Shown here: positions 54,441-63,811 of the stretch, piece after piece
Position numbering within the stretch: the first letter of the stretch is position 1
How the letters are laid out: each line of letters begins with the position of its first letter
Source: Chromohalobacter canadensis
GTDB taxonomy: Bacteria; Pseudomonadota; Gammaproteobacteria; Pseudomonadales; Halomonadaceae
Assembly (NCBI RefSeq): GCF_029544075.1
Contig: NZ_JAJQJH010000001.1
Span: forward strand, 682,001-746,000
Length of the DNA: 64,000 bases
Reading direction: 5' to 3'
Translations under genes and position numbers: made by a program
The notes under the pieces: generated by a model
Told to the model about the DNA's origin: nothing
The model's input: the letters and a program-made list of their open reading frames with translations, nothing else
Databases searched by the model: none

Positions 54441-56105
54441 TCAACGTTGCTGGTGTTGCCAGTCGTCATGCAGCCAGAAGGGCGCATCCGAGGGCGCCGA
54501 AGGCGCGTGGCCGAGGATCATGTCGCTGGCCTTTTCGGCGATCATGACGGTCGGCGCATTGGTGTTGCCGCTGACCACGCGGGGCATGATCGAGGCATCG
54601 ACCACGCGCAGACCATTGATGCCATGCACGCGAAGCTCGGGGTCGACCACGGCCTCCGGATCGTCGGCCGGTCCCATCTTGCAGGTGCCGGCGGCGTGAT
54701 AGCCGGTTTCGGTGGTGGCGCGCGCCCAGGCATCCAGCGCCTCATCGCTCTGGCAGTCGGCACCGGGGGAAATTTCCTCGCCCCGCAACTCCATGAATGC
54801 CGGCTGCTCGACCAGCTCCCTGACGCGACGCACGGCCGCGCGCATGTCGGCGCGATCGCGCTCGGTGGCCAGGTAGTTGAAGACGATCTCCGGCGCTCGT
54901 GCGGGGTCCGCGCTCCTGAGGCGCAAACGGCCCATGCTCGTGGGGCGCATCAAATCGATATGTATCTGGAACGCATGCTCGCGTAGGCTTTCGGTGGTGC
55001 CGGGCGCGATGGCCAGAGACATGAACGTCAACTGAATGTCGGGATGCTCGACACCTGCCCGCGAACGGATGAAGGCGCCGGCATCGAACTGGTTGCTCGC
55101 CGCGAGGCCGCGCCGGTCGAGGAACCAGCGCATGCCCAGCCACCACTTGCGGGGAGCGTGGGTCCAGGGCGCATGCGAGACCGGCCGGCGGCAGCGGTAT
55201 GCCACGACGGTGTCCGGGTGGTCGCTGAGGCGGCGGCCCACGCCCTCGAGCGTATGCACGCGAGGAATGCCCCAGCGGGTCAGTTCGTCGTCGGGGCCGA
55301 TGCCGGAGAGCATCAGCAACTGGGGGCTGTTAATGGCGCCGCCCGCCAGGATGACCTCGCGGGTGGCGCGTGCCCGGTGCAGCGTGTCGGCGTGGCGATA
55401 TTCGATGCCTTCGGCACCGGTCTCGCCGATCAGCACGCGCTGCGCCAGCGCATGGGTCATGACCGTCAGGTTGTCGCGCATCTCGGCGCGCGCCAGGTAG
55501 CCACGCGCGGTGCTCCAGCGCCTGCCCGCGCGCGTCGTGCGATCGACGCGGCCGAAGCCTTCCTGACGATAGCCGTTGAGGTCGTCGCTGGCGGCATAGC
55601 CGGCTTCTTCGCCGGCGGCCAGGAAGGCTTTCACCAGGGGATCCTCGGGGCGCCCGGCACTGACATGCAGCGGCCCCGTCTCGCCGTGGTAGGCATCGGC
55701 GCCCAGTTCGTGGGTCTCGGCGCGGCGAAAGTAGGGCAAGACGTGCCGGTAACCCCAGCCGGGACAGCCGGCGTCTTCCCAGGCATCGTAATCGCGGGCG
55801 TGACCGCGGATGTACACCATGCCGTTGATCGACGACGAGCCGCCCAGCGTGCGCCCACGCGGCGTGGCAATGTGCCGTCCGTCAAGGTAGGGCTCGGGCC
55901 CCGACCAATAGTGCCAGTTGAAGCGTGGTCCATCGATGGCCGCCCCCATGGCGGCCGGCATGTCGATGGTCCATGAGCGATCGCGGGGGCCGGCTTCGAG
56001 CAGCAGCACCCGGGATTCGCCATCGGCGGTGAGCCGGTCGGCCAGCACGCAGCCGGCCGATCCTGCCCCGACGATGATGTAGTCGTAATCTCGATGAGTC
56101 GTCAT
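54441..56105 (-). CDS. GMC family oxidoreductase, choline dehydrogenase-like
   Basis: 554 residues, same length as E. coli BetA (556). FAD-binding [75 protein letters not shown], and a C-terminal [20 protein letters not shown] with the catalytic-pair region (HAAGTCKMG). Oxidises a primary alcohol to aldehyde with membrane electron transfer. BetA-like sequence favours choline or a related amino alcohol, but GMC specificity is loose. ATG 56105 is chosen because it begins the FAD motif and has AGGA seven bases before; the open frame up to 56486 overlaps the next gene and is spurious. Confidence 0.9.
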   Translation of the reverse strand: MTTHRDYDYIIVGAGSAGCVLADRLTADGESRVLLLEAGPRDRSWTIDMPAAMGAAIDGPRFNWHYWSGPEPYLDGRHIATPRGRTLGGSSSINGMVYIRGHARDYDAWEDAGCPGWGYRHVLPYFRRAETHELGADAYHGETGPLHVSAGRPEDPLVKAFLAAGEEAGYAASDDLNGYRQEGFGRVDRTTRAGRRWSTARGYLARAEMRDNLTVMTHALAQRVLIGETGAEGIEYRHADTLHRARATREVILAGGAINSPQLLMLSGIGPDDELTRWGIPRVHTLEGVGRRLSDHPDTVVAYRCRRPVSHAPWTHAPRKWWLGMRWFLDRRGLAASNQFDAGAFIRSRAGVEHPDIQLTFMSLAIAPGTTESLREHAFQIHIDLMRPTSMGRLRLRSADPARAPEIVFNYLATERDRADMRAAVRRVRELVEQPAFMELRGEEISPGADCQSDEALDAWARATTETGYHAAGTCKMGPADDPEAVVDPELRVHGINGLRVVDASIMPRVVSGNTNAPTVMIAEKASDMILGHAPSAPSDAPFWLHDDWQHQQR

Positions 56106-56134
56106 GCAAGCATCCTGAGGCGAAAGGCGAGAGT

Positions 56135-57079
56135 TCAACGCGAGGCCTGGTAGGCGTCTTGTGCACTCGTATTGCCATCCGCGGTGGTCACGCCCTCGAG
56201 CCAGGCGTTGACCCGCTCGGGATGCGACTGGATCCAGGTCGCGGCGACCGCTTCCAGCGGCTGGTCCTCGCGGCTGTAGGCGTAGACCCACTGGTCCTGG
56301 ACGGCGATGGGCACGACCATGTTGTCGAGAAAGGCGATGACGTTGGGGTGGCGCTCGGCGAAGTCGCTGGCGACCACCGTGGACACCGAGCTGGCGTCGC
56401 CCCAGAGGTTCTCGGGGTCCTCCAGGTAGCGAATGTCGAAGTCGACGTTCATCCAATGCGGTTCCCAGCCCAGGAACGCGACCCATTGCTCGTTGCGGAT
56501 GTCGCTTTCGACCTGCGACATCATGCCGGTCTCGCTGGACGCGGCGACCCGCCAGTCATCCAGGCCGTAGGTGCCGTCGTCGATGGCGTTCTGCATCAAT
56601 TCGTTACCGACGTTGCCCGGCTCGATGCCATAGAAGGTGCGGCCGAAGCGTTCCGCGTGCTCGGCGAGATCGGCCATCGAGTGCACACCGGCGTCCCAGA
56701 CGTATTCGGGCACCGCGAGCTGAAAGCGCGCGCCGTCGATGTTCTTGACGACTTCGACCAGCTCGCCGGCTTCCAGGCGAGGATCGAGCATGCCGCTTTG
56801 CGACGGCCGCCAGAGCGCCATGTTGACGTCGAGATCGCCGCTCGCCATGCCTTCCAGGATGATCGACGAGCTGGCTTCCCGCAGCGAGGTGCGATAGCCG
56901 AGCGTATCCAGCAGTTGCCGCGCCACTTCCGACTTGACGGTGGCGCCGGGCCATTGCGGCGTGCCGAAGCGGACCGTGTCGTCCTCGGCCTGGGCGAGCC
57001 CGAAAGGCGCGAGCAGTAGCGCGCCCATGGCACTGCCGATGAACATGGGCGTCAAGCGGTGTCGGGGGATAGCGGTCAT
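56135..57079 (-). CDS. Betaine/choline-type ABC substrate-binding protein (OpuAC/ProX family)
   Basis: 314 residues. Signal peptide (MFIGSAMGALLLAPFGLAQA) and an OpuAC domain: VRFGTPQWPGATVKSEVARQ, LLDTLGYRTSLREASSSIIL, GDLDVNMALWRPSQ, FYGIEPGNVGNELMQNAID, VAFLGWEPHWMNVDFDIRYL and a late VNAWLEGV. Several Trp/Tyr fit the aromatic cage these receptors use for quaternary ammonium groups. No ATPase or permease is next to it, so it must borrow a remote ABC core or feed another system. GGAG six bases before ATG 57079. Its presence is the best hint to the operon's substrate class. Confidence 0.9.
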   Translation of the reverse strand: MTAIPRHRLTPMFIGSAMGALLLAPFGLAQAEDDTVRFGTPQWPGATVKSEVARQLLDTLGYRTSLREASSSIILEGMASGDLDVNMALWRPSQSGMLDPRLEAGELVEVVKNIDGARFQLAVPEYVWDAGVHSMADLAEHAERFGRTFYGIEPGNVGNELMQNAIDDGTYGLDDWRVAASSETGMMSQVESDIRNEQWVAFLGWEPHWMNVDFDIRYLEDPENLWGDASSVSTVVASDFAERHPNVIAFLDNMVVPIAVQDQWVYAYSREDQPLEAVAATWIQSHPERVNAWLEGVTTADGNTSAQDAYQASR

Positions 57080-57145
57080 GGGAGTCTCCTCGTGATGTGT
57101 TGTCGTTGTGTTGCCGTCAGATGCGGCGAGCGGTCCTGCGCAAGC

Positions 57146-57913
57146 TCAAAAGCCGCATACGCCGCCACCGTCGACGGACAGGATGGCGCCATGGGTGAAA
57201 CCGGCCTGGGGAGAGGCGAGATAGAGCACGGCATCGGCGATCTCTTGCGGTTGCCCCATGCGCTTCAGGGGCGAACGGCGATGGGCCGAGTCCAGATAAG
57301 CATGTGGATCGTCGCTGGTCTTGGCGGCGTGCTGGATCATGTCGGTCTCGACATTGCCTGGGCACACGCAGTTAAGCCGTATGCGGCCGGCCAACTCCAG
57401 AGCCAGGGCGCGGGTAAGGTTGACCACGGCGGCCTTGGCACCGGAGTAGACGCTGCTCGGCGGAAAGCCGATCAGGCCGGCATCCGAGCCCAGGTTGACG
57501 ACGTTGCCGCCACTGGCCTCAAGGTGCGGTAGTGCCGCCTGGATGCAGAAGAAGGTGCCACCTACGTTGATGCGGAACGTGCTGTCCCAGTGTTCCTGCG
57601 TGACCGCTTCGAAGGGCACTTCCTCGAAGACGCCGGCGCAATTGACCAGGATGTCGAGCCCACCGAGGCGCGCGACAGCGGTTTCCACGACCGCCCGACA
57701 TTCGTCCTGGGTGCCGATCTCGCCGACGGCGGATTCCACCGTGGCCGAGGCAAGCTCGGTATTCGCCAGCGAATCGCGGAACGCCTCGACGGAGGCCTCT
57801 CGGCGCGCGCCGATGGCGACGCGCGCCCCCTGTTCCACAAAGCGCCGTGCCGTGGCGGCGCCGATACCGCGGGCGCCGCCGGTCACCAGCACACGTTGAC
57901 CGCTGAATGTCAT
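57146..57913 (-). CDS. SDR family oxidoreductase
   Basis: 255 residues. RVLVTGGARGIGAATARRF, NCAGVFEEVPFE, NLGSDAGLIGFPPSSV with Ser, YSGAKAAVV (Tyr-x3-Lys), CVCPGNVETDMI and a C-terminal ILSVDGGGVCGF. Oxidises or reduces a secondary alcohol or ketone; the substrate is unknown. ATG 57913 overlaps the stop of the Rieske gene (ATGA), so the two are translationally coupled. A longer open frame to 58369 runs through the Rieske gene in another phase and is rejected. Confidence 0.92.
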   Translation of the reverse strand: MTFSGQRVLVTGGARGIGAATARRFVEQGARVAIGARREASVEAFRDSLANTELASATVESAVGEIGTQDECRAVVETAVARLGGLDILVNCAGVFEEVPFEAVTQEHWDSTFRINVGGTFFCIQAALPHLEASGGNVVNLGSDAGLIGFPPSSVYSGAKAAVVNLTRALALELAGRIRLNCVCPGNVETDMIQHAAKTSDDPHAYLDSAHRRSPLKRMGQPQEIADAVLYLASPQAGFTHGAILSVDGGGVCGF

Positions 57914-59076
57914 GACGGCGCCTCCTGGGGCGAGCTGGCGTCGCCGTGCAAGGCCTGGAACACCAGGCGGTGGAAGTGCAGCACCAGGTGCTCGCTTTCG
58001 TTGCTGCGTGCGGCATCGATCATGTAGCGGCCCTGATCGTAGCCCAGCGAGTGCAGGCCTTTCTGCACGCTGATGTTGAGCTCGATGTCCTCGGGGCCGA
58101 GTTCTTCGTTCATCCAGCGCATGCTGGCCTTGGTGACTTCCGGCAGCGTGTCGTGCGGGGTGTAATACCCGAAGCGCAGGATCGAACGCTCGGCATCCAG
58201 CGGGATGATCATGAACGTGCCCATGCACTGCGAGAACGGGAACTGGTAGAAGGTGTTGTGCGGCCAGATGCCGATGTTGAAAAAGCCGTCTCCGTTGCCG
58301 GGCGGGCGATCCAGCGGCACGCCGTAAGCCTGCTTGGCATCGGCATTGGGTGGCGCACCGTAGGTCCACCAGTTGTCGTGATGGGTCAGGCGGTAGCCAT
58401 CGAAGTCGATCAGGGCGGCCAGGTCGACGTGATGGGGCCCCGAAAGCTGGAAGTGATAGCCCTCGATGGAGTTGTCCATGATCACTTTCCAGTTGGCCGG
58501 GACGATGACGTCGTCTTCCTGGATCAACTGCATGGCGTCCAGATCCGGAATCGCCTCGCGTATGGCGGCCTCGGCACCGGGGAAGAGCGTCTGCATGTCG
58601 GTGGCGTTGGGATCGAGATTGAAGTAGACGCCCCCCGCGAAGACTTCCAGGCGCACCGGCGGAATGTGGTAATCATCGACATTGAAGGCCGCGATCCGGT
58701 CGCTGCGCGGTGCGGCGCGTAGGCTGCCGTCCAGCCCGTAGCACCAGGAATGATAGGCACAGCGGATGACGCCTTTCTGAACGCCGCGCGTCTCGTTGAG
58801 TAGACGGTTGCCACGGTGCTGGCAGACGTTATGAAAGGCATGCAACTCGCCTTGGCGGTCACGTATCACGATGACGCTCTGATCGAAGATCTCACGCACC
58901 ACGAAGGCGCCGGGCTCGGCCAGCTCGTTGACGTGACAGGCGAAATGCCAGGCGCCCATGAAGATGCGGTCACGCTCGGCGGCGAACAGTTGCGGGTCGT
59001 AGAAATAACGGGACGGAAGGGTCAGTGCCTTTTCCGTGGGCTGCTCCGCCCACGCTTGGGGAGTCGTGTCGGTCAT
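57910..59076 (-). CDS. Rieske non-heme iron oxygenase, alpha subunit, quaternary-amine type
   Basis: 388 residues. N-terminal Rieske domain with the CxH pair in NVCQHRGNRLLN (Cys85, His87) and CAYHSWCYGLDG (Cys106, His109). Catalytic domain with NWKVIMDNSIEGYHFQLSGPH: His208 and a downstream His as iron ligands, and Glu205 where most ring-hydroxylating dioxygenases have the bridging Asp. Glu there is a trait of carnitine monooxygenase CntA and of glycine betaine demethylase GbcA. It likely demethylates or cleaves a quaternary amine with electrons from the reductase gene. No beta subunit. ATG 59076 has GAGG six bases before it; the ATG at 59088 has none. Confidence 0.93.
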   Translation of the reverse strand: MTDTTPQAWAEQPTEKALTLPSRYFYDPQLFAAERDRIFMGAWHFACHVNELAEPGAFVVREIFDQSVIVIRDRQGELHAFHNVCQHRGNRLLNETRGVQKGVIRCAYHSWCYGLDGSLRAAPRSDRIAAFNVDDYHIPPVRLEVFAGGVYFNLDPNATDMQTLFPGAEAAIREAIPDLDAMQLIQEDDVIVPANWKVIMDNSIEGYHFQLSGPHHVDLAALIDFDGYRLTHHDNWWTYGAPPNADAKQAYGVPLDRPPGNGDGFFNIGIWPHNTFYQFPFSQCMGTFMIIPLDAERSILRFGYYTPHDTLPEVTKASMRWMNEELGPEDIELNISVQKGLHSLGYDQGRYMIDAARSNESEHLVLHFHRLVFQALHGDASSPQEAPS

Positions 59077-59227
59077 GTCCTGCCTCATGCAAGCGGTTTG
59101 TGTCGTTGGTCTGGCACAAGGCTAAGGCGGCGCCGAACAGCTCACATGATGTTTTCTGACACGACGTATCGGCCGGGTTGATAATAAACGGCGTTTTTGC
59201 GTCGCTATAGATCAAATAAGAGTGACG

Positions 59228-59245
59228 AAAAAAGGCGAAACGCCT
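59228..59245 (-). terminator. Rho-independent terminator of the LysR gene
   Basis: On the complement: AGGCG, loop TTT, CGCCT, continuing in T (TTTTTT at 59233-59228). It separates the LysR transcript from the Rieske operon downstream on the same strand. Confidence 0.75.
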
Positions 59246-59287
59246 GGCTATCTTACGGATGGTCTTGATCTTTCACGACATGGGATT

Positions 59288-60181
59288 TCACGACCAGCCT
59301 CGGGCCGTCGTGTCCCGGGCGTCGTCGAGCATGCCTAGCATAGCCCTGGCGGCATTGGAGAGAGTACGGCTCTTGTGGAACAGATAGCCCAGCGGACGCT
59401 GGATGGGACGATGATCGATGGGCATGACCTCGATCTCGTCGTCGATCATGGTCTCGGGCAATACGCTCCAGCCCAGGCCGATGGCGACCATCATCTTGAG
59501 GGTTTCGAGGTAATTGGTGGACAGCGAGACGTTCACCTGCAGGCCGTCGCGGGCGAAGGTGTCCACCACGATGCCCCGGGTGAAGGTAAGATGTCCCGGC
59601 AGCACGGCGTCGTAATCGGACAGTGCCGACAGCGCGACCGTGTCGCGCCCGGCGAGGGCGTGCTCGCGTCCGCAGACGAAGCGCAACTGGTCGATCCACA
59701 CCGGCACCACCGTCAGCGCCGGATCGGGGACCGGGGCCAGCGTGACCACGGCGAGCTCCAGGTCGCCGTCCAGCACGCCTTGATAGGCTTGTTCCGAGTC
59801 CAGAAAGCGCATGTCCATGCGTACGTCCGGGTAGGCCTGGGTATAGGCCTTGAGCAGCGGTGGCAGGCGGTGCAGGCCGACATGATGGCTGGTGGCCATG
59901 GTCAGGCTGCCGCTGATGTCGCCGCTGAGATTGGACAGCGCGCGACGGCTGTCATCGAACATCACCAGGATCTGGCGGGCGCGCGGCAGCAGGGTGCGAC
60001 CGGCTTCGGTGAGCGTCACGCGGCGGTTGAGTCGGTCGAAGAGCTGGGCGCCGACCTGCCCCTCGAGGCCCGCGATGCGCTTGCTGACGGCGGGCTGGGT
60101 CAGATGGAGCTGTTCCGCGGCGAGCGAGAACGAGCCGTGGTCGGCGACCGCGAGGAAGGCTTGCAGGCTTTGCGTGTCCAT
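59288..60181 (-). CDS. LysR family regulator, probable leuCDB regulator
   Basis: 297 residues. HTH at the N-terminus (LQAFLAVADHGSFSLAAEQL, then HLTQPAVSKRIAGLEGQVGA) and a LysR effector domain (LTMATSHHVGLHRLPPLLKA; GLGWSVLPETMID). The gene is divergent from leuC with a perfect 15-base palindrome between. In Pseudomonas aeruginosa a LysR gene sits in the same place beside leuC (from memory PA3122/PA3121). I take it as a leuCDB regulator, not one of the Rieske operon, from which a terminator separates it. ATG 60181 has GAGAG seven bases upstream; the ATG at 60220 lies inside the palindrome. Confidence 0.9.
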   Translation of the reverse strand: MDTQSLQAFLAVADHGSFSLAAEQLHLTQPAVSKRIAGLEGQVGAQLFDRLNRRVTLTEAGRTLLPRARQILVMFDDSRRALSNLSGDISGSLTMATSHHVGLHRLPPLLKAYTQAYPDVRMDMRFLDSEQAYQGVLDGDLELAVVTLAPVPDPALTVVPVWIDQLRFVCGREHALAGRDTVALSALSDYDAVLPGHLTFTRGIVVDTFARDGLQVNVSLSTNYLETLKMMVAIGLGWSVLPETMIDDEIEVMPIDHRPIQRPLGYLFHKSRTLSNAARAMLGMLDDARDTTARGWS

Positions 60182-60207
60182 GAGCGCTCTCTCGGGAAAG
60201 TATTCTA

Positions 60208-60222
60208 CTTTGGAATCCAAAG
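60208..60222. promoter_or_regulatory. Perfect palindrome between lysR and leuC
   Basis: CTTTGGA-A-TCCAAAG, 7-bp perfect arms around one base, 26 bases upstream of the LysR start and 162 before leuC. It is a good LysR-type binding site and fits autoregulation plus control of leuCDB. Confidence 0.6.
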
Positions 60223-60384
60223 CATAAATAACATGAATTGCGTTTATCCATAAGCCCCCTTAGGCTTGGGGACATCGAGGTTGCGCCGCTTATCGCGGCG
60301 CGTCATCAGCGAGATGTTGCAAGACGACATAGAGCGTCATCGCCCAATCTTCCCGGTCGGGAAGGCACGAGTGGAGGAGATTCC

Positions 60385-61848
60385 ATGGCAGGCCAGACTC
60401 TTTACGACAAGCTCTGGTCGCGGCACCTGGTAAAGGAACGCGACGATGGCACGGCGTTGATCTATATCGATCGTCACCTGCTCCACGAGGTGACCTCGCC
60501 GCAGGCCTTCGAGGGTCTGCGGCTTGCCGGGCGCAAGCCGTGGCGGCTGGATACCAATCTCGCCACGCCGGACCATAACGTGCCGACCACGCTCAAGGAG
60601 CGTTCCGAGGGCAATGCGGGCATCGTCGATCCGGTCTCGCGCATTCAGGTCGAGACACTGGACGACAACTGCGCGAGCTTCGGCATCGAGGAGTTCCGCA
60701 TCAACGATGCGCGTCAGGGCATCGTGCATGTGGTCGGGCCGGAGCAAGGCGCCACGCAGCCGGGCATGACGGTGGTCTGCGGCGATTCGCACACGGCCAC
60801 GCACGGAGCCTTCGGGGCCCTGGCGCACGGCATCGGCACCTCCGAGGTCGAGCACGTGCTGGCGACCCAGTGTCTGATTCAGCGCAAGATGAAGAACATG
60901 CAGGTGCGCGTCGAGGGTGAGCTGGGTCTCGGCGTGACGGCGAAGGACATCGTGCTGGCGGTGATCGGCAAGATCGGCACCGCCGGAGGCACCGGCTATG
61001 CCATCGAGTTCGCCGGTAGCGCGATTCGCGATTTGTCCATGGAAGGTCGCATGACCATCTGCAACATGGCCATCGAGGCCGGCGCACGCGTGGGGTTGGT
61101 GGCGGTCGACGAGACCACGGTCGAATACCTGCGTCGGCGCCCCTTCGCCCCCAGTGAGGAATACTGGGATGCGGCGGTCACCGATTGGCGCGAGCTGGTC
61201 TCCGACGACGATGCGCCGTTCGACAAGGTGGTCGAACTCGACGCCGCCGAGATCGAGCCGCAGGTCACCTGGGGAACGAGCCCGGAAATGGTCGCCGGTG
61301 TCGGCGCGCAGGTGCCGGATCCCGCCGCTGCCGGCGACGAGACCGTGCAGCGCGGCGTCTCGCGTGCCCTTGAATACATGGGACTTCACGCAGGGCAGCA
61401 GATCACCGATATTCAGCTCGACAAGGTCTTCATCGGCTCGTGCACCAATTCGCGCATCGAAGACTTGCGCGAGGCGGCCAAGGTCGCCAAAGGGCGCAAG
61501 GTGGCGGATTCCATCCAACTGGCGATGGTCGTACCCGGCTCCGGGCTGGTCAAGCGCCAGGCCGAGGAGGAGGGGCTGGACAAGATCTTCCTCGAGGCGG
61601 GCTTCGAATGGCGCGAGCCGGGGTGCTCCATGTGCCTGGCGATGAATGCCGACAAGCTGGGGACCGGCGAGCATTGCGCTTCGACGTCCAATCGTAACTT
61701 CGAGGGACGCCAGGGCTACGGAGGCCGCACGCATCTGGTGAGCCCCGCCATGGCTGCCGCCGCCGCCATCGCCGGGCACTTCGTCGATGTGCGCGATTTC
61801 GGGGCCGAGCGCGCCGCCAACGATGACAGCCAAGTACAGGAGGCGTGA
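60385..61848 (+). CDS. leuC: 3-isopropylmalate dehydratase large subunit
   Basis: 487 residues. Aconitase-family iron-sulfur enzyme with the cluster Cys residues in [13 protein letters not shown] and the paired Cys of [32 protein letters not shown] and [12 protein letters not shown] are the substrate-loop signatures. With LeuD it isomerises 2- to 3-isopropylmalate. GGAGGAG five bases before ATG 60385; the open frame upstream to 60238 is not conserved. leuD follows after two bases. Confidence 0.97.
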   Translation: MAGQTLYDKLWSRHLVKERDDGTALIYIDRHLLHEVTSPQAFEGLRLAGRKPWRLDTNLATPDHNVPTTLKERSEGNAGIVDPVSRIQVETLDDNCASFGIEEFRINDARQGIVHVVGPEQGATQPGMTVVCGDSHTATHGAFGALAHGIGTSEVEHVLATQCLIQRKMKNMQVRVEGELGLGVTAKDIVLAVIGKIGTAGGTGYAIEFAGSAIRDLSMEGRMTICNMAIEAGARVGLVAVDETTVEYLRRRPFAPSEEYWDAAVTDWRELVSDDDAPFDKVVELDAAEIEPQVTWGTSPEMVAGVGAQVPDPAAAGDETVQRGVSRALEYMGLHAGQQITDIQLDKVFIGSCTNSRIEDLREAAKVAKGRKVADSIQLAMVVPGSGLVKRQAEEEGLDKIFLEAGFEWREPGCSMCLAMNADKLGTGEHCASTSNRNFEGRQGYGGRTHLVSPAMAAAAAIAGHFVDVRDFGAERAANDDSQVQEA

Positions 61849-61850
61849 GC

Positions 61851-62498
61851 ATGCGACAGTTCGATCGTCATCAGGGCCTCGTGGCGCCCATGGATCGCGC
61901 CAACGTGGATACCGACCTGATCATTCCCAAGCAGTTTCTGAAGTCGATCAAACGCACCGGCTTCGGCCCCAATCTGTTCGATGAGCTGCGCTACCTGGAC
62001 GAGGGCTATCCGGGCCAGGACGTCGCCAACCGCCCGCTCAATCCGGATTTCGTGCTCAATCAGACGCGTTATCAGGGCGCCAGCGTATTGCTGGCACGCC
62101 GCAACTTCGGCTGCGGCAGTTCGCGCGAGCATGCCCCCTGGGCACTGGAAGACTTCGGATTTCGCGTGATCATAGCGCCGAGCTTCGCCGATATCTTCTT
62201 CAACAATGCCTTCAAGAACGGCCTGTTGCTGATCACGTTCGACGAGGCCACGGTGGATCGGCTGTTCCAGGAGGCGGAGGCCGAGGAAGGCTATCGCCTG
62301 GATGTCGACCTGGAAACGCAGCAGGTCACCACGCCCAGCGGCGAAGTGCTGACCTTCGAGGTCGACTCGTTCCGCAAGCATTGCCTGCTCGAAGGGTTGG
62401 ATGATATCGGCCTGACCTTGAAGGATGCCGACGCTATCGATGACTTCGAAAAGCGTCATCGCCAGGCGCGGCCGTGGTTGTTCCGCCAGGCCGGATGA
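61851..62498 (+). CDS. leuD: 3-isopropylmalate dehydratase small subunit
   Basis: 215 residues. Swivel domain with [40 protein letters not shown] and [20 protein letters not shown], the standard LeuD blocks. Partner of LeuC. ATG 61851 lies two bases after the leuC stop and seven bases after AGGAGG. A 177-base gap without a recognisable gene separates it from leuB. Confidence 0.97.
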   Translation: MRQFDRHQGLVAPMDRANVDTDLIIPKQFLKSIKRTGFGPNLFDELRYLDEGYPGQDVANRPLNPDFVLNQTRYQGASVLLARRNFGCGSSREHAPWALEDFGFRVIIAPSFADIFFNNAFKNGLLLITFDEATVDRLFQEAEAEEGYRLDVDLETQQVTTPSGEVLTFEVDSFRKHCLLEGLDDIGLTLKDADAIDDFEKRHRQARPWLFRQAG

Positions 62499-62675
62499 CG
62501 CTGGCGGCCTTTGAATAACAACAACGCTGGACACAACCGATAGGGAGGCCCGGCTTAACGAGTCGGGATGGCAGGGAATGCCCATCTTCCCGTGGTCGGC
62601 GTCGCGGCGCCGGCCACCCACGAACCAATCATCACGTCATTCATGATGATGTGTCGAGTTGCGAGAGAGTACGCC

Positions 62676-63755
62676 ATGAGTCGCAAGATTCTCGTTCTGC
62701 CGGGCGACGGTATCGGCCCGGAAATCACCCGCGAGGCGGTCAAGATCCTCGACGCGTGCCGCGAGGCGGGCCTGGAAGCCAGCGTCGAGGAAGGCTTGGT
62801 CGGCGGAGCGGGGATCGACGCCCATGGCGTGCCGCTTCCAGACGAGACGCTGGCGAGCGCCAAGGCCGCCGATGCGGTGTTGCTGGGCGCCGTGGGTGGC
62901 CCCCAGTGGGACAAGATCGAGGATCTGTCCAAGCGTCCGGAGAAAGGGCTGCTGGGGCTGCGCAAGAACCTCAACCTGTTCGGCAACCTGCGCCCGGCGC
63001 TGCTGTATCCGCAACTGGCCTCGGCCTCGAGCCTCAAGCCCGAAATCGTCGCCGGGCTGGACATCATGATCGTGCGCGAGCTCACCGGCGGGATCTACTT
63101 CGGTCAGCCGCGGGGCATCGAGGAGCGCGACGGCGAGAGGGTCGGGTACAACACCTATATCTACGCCGAGCACGAAATCGAGCGCATCGGCCGCGTGGCC
63201 TTCGAGATGGCGCGCGCGCGCGGCGGCAAGCTCTGCTCGGTGGACAAGGCCAACGTGCTGGAGGCCACCATCCTGTGGCGCGAGGTGATGGAGCGGCTGG
63301 CGCCGGAGTATCCGGATGTCGCGCTGTCGCACATGTACGTCGACAACGCGGCCATGCAGCTGGTGCGCGCGCCGAAGCAGTTCGACGTCATCGTTACCGG
63401 CAACATGTTCGGTGATATCCTCTCCGACGCCGCGGCGATGTTGACGGGCTCGATCGGCATGCTGCCCTCGGCCTCGCTCAACGAACAACGTCAGGGCATG
63501 TACGAGCCCTGTCACGGCAGCGCGCCGGATATTGCCGGGCAAGGCGTCGCCAACCCGTTGGCGACGATCCTGTCCGTGGCCATGATGCTGCGCTACTCCC
63601 TCGAGGCGCCACAGCTCGCCGAGCGCATCGAACGCGCCGTGGGGACGGTGCTCGACCAGGGGCTGCGTACCGCCGATATCGCGTTCGAGGGCACGGCGCC
63701 CGTCTCGACCCAGGCCATGGGCGATGCCGTGCTGGCGGCTTTCCAGGCGCAATGA
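62676..63755 (+). CDS. leuB: 3-isopropylmalate dehydrogenase
   Basis: 359 residues. [20 protein letters not shown], the catalytic-loop [16 protein letters not shown] with Arg and Tyr, the Lys in [32 protein letters not shown] and the metal Asp in [14 protein letters not shown]. It oxidises and decarboxylates 3-isopropylmalate to 2-oxoisocaproate with NAD. ATG 62676 with GAGAG eight bases upstream; an open frame runs from 62568 but is not conserved. asd follows 56 bases after. Confidence 0.97.
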   Translation: MSRKILVLPGDGIGPEITREAVKILDACREAGLEASVEEGLVGGAGIDAHGVPLPDETLASAKAADAVLLGAVGGPQWDKIEDLSKRPEKGLLGLRKNLNLFGNLRPALLYPQLASASSLKPEIVAGLDIMIVRELTGGIYFGQPRGIEERDGERVGYNTYIYAEHEIERIGRVAFEMARARGGKLCSVDKANVLEATILWREVMERLAPEYPDVALSHMYVDNAAMQLVRAPKQFDVIVTGNMFGDILSDAAAMLTGSIGMLPSASLNEQRQGMYEPCHGSAPDIAGQGVANPLATILSVAMMLRYSLEAPQLAERIERAVGTVLDQGLRTADIAFEGTAPVSTQAMGDAVLAAFQAQ

Positions 63756-63811
63756 GCGTGACTGACGTATCATGGCCGTACGCCCATTCGTAGATTTCAG
63801 GAGGACGACAC

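Noticed and set aside
54441-56486. Long N-terminal extension of the GMC oxidoreductase
   Set aside because: The extra 127 codons overlap the betaine receptor gene in another frame and are Arg/Gly-rich; the FAD motif starts right after ATG 56105.
57146-58369. Fusion of the SDR with an N-terminal domain
   Set aside because: The extra part is an out-of-phase reading of the Rieske gene; ATG 57913 begins the Rossmann motif.
59288-60181. LysR as regulator of the Rieske operon
   Set aside because: A Rho-independent terminator follows it, a palindrome and divergence tie it to leuC, and the operon has its own AraC-type regulator.
60337-61833. 498-codon open frame opposite leuC
   Set aside because: Shadow of leuC by composition.
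62499-62675. Gene in the leuD-leuB gap
   Set aside because: The only open frame runs in phase into leuB and its first 36 codons are unlike any LeuB; nothing else is supportable.
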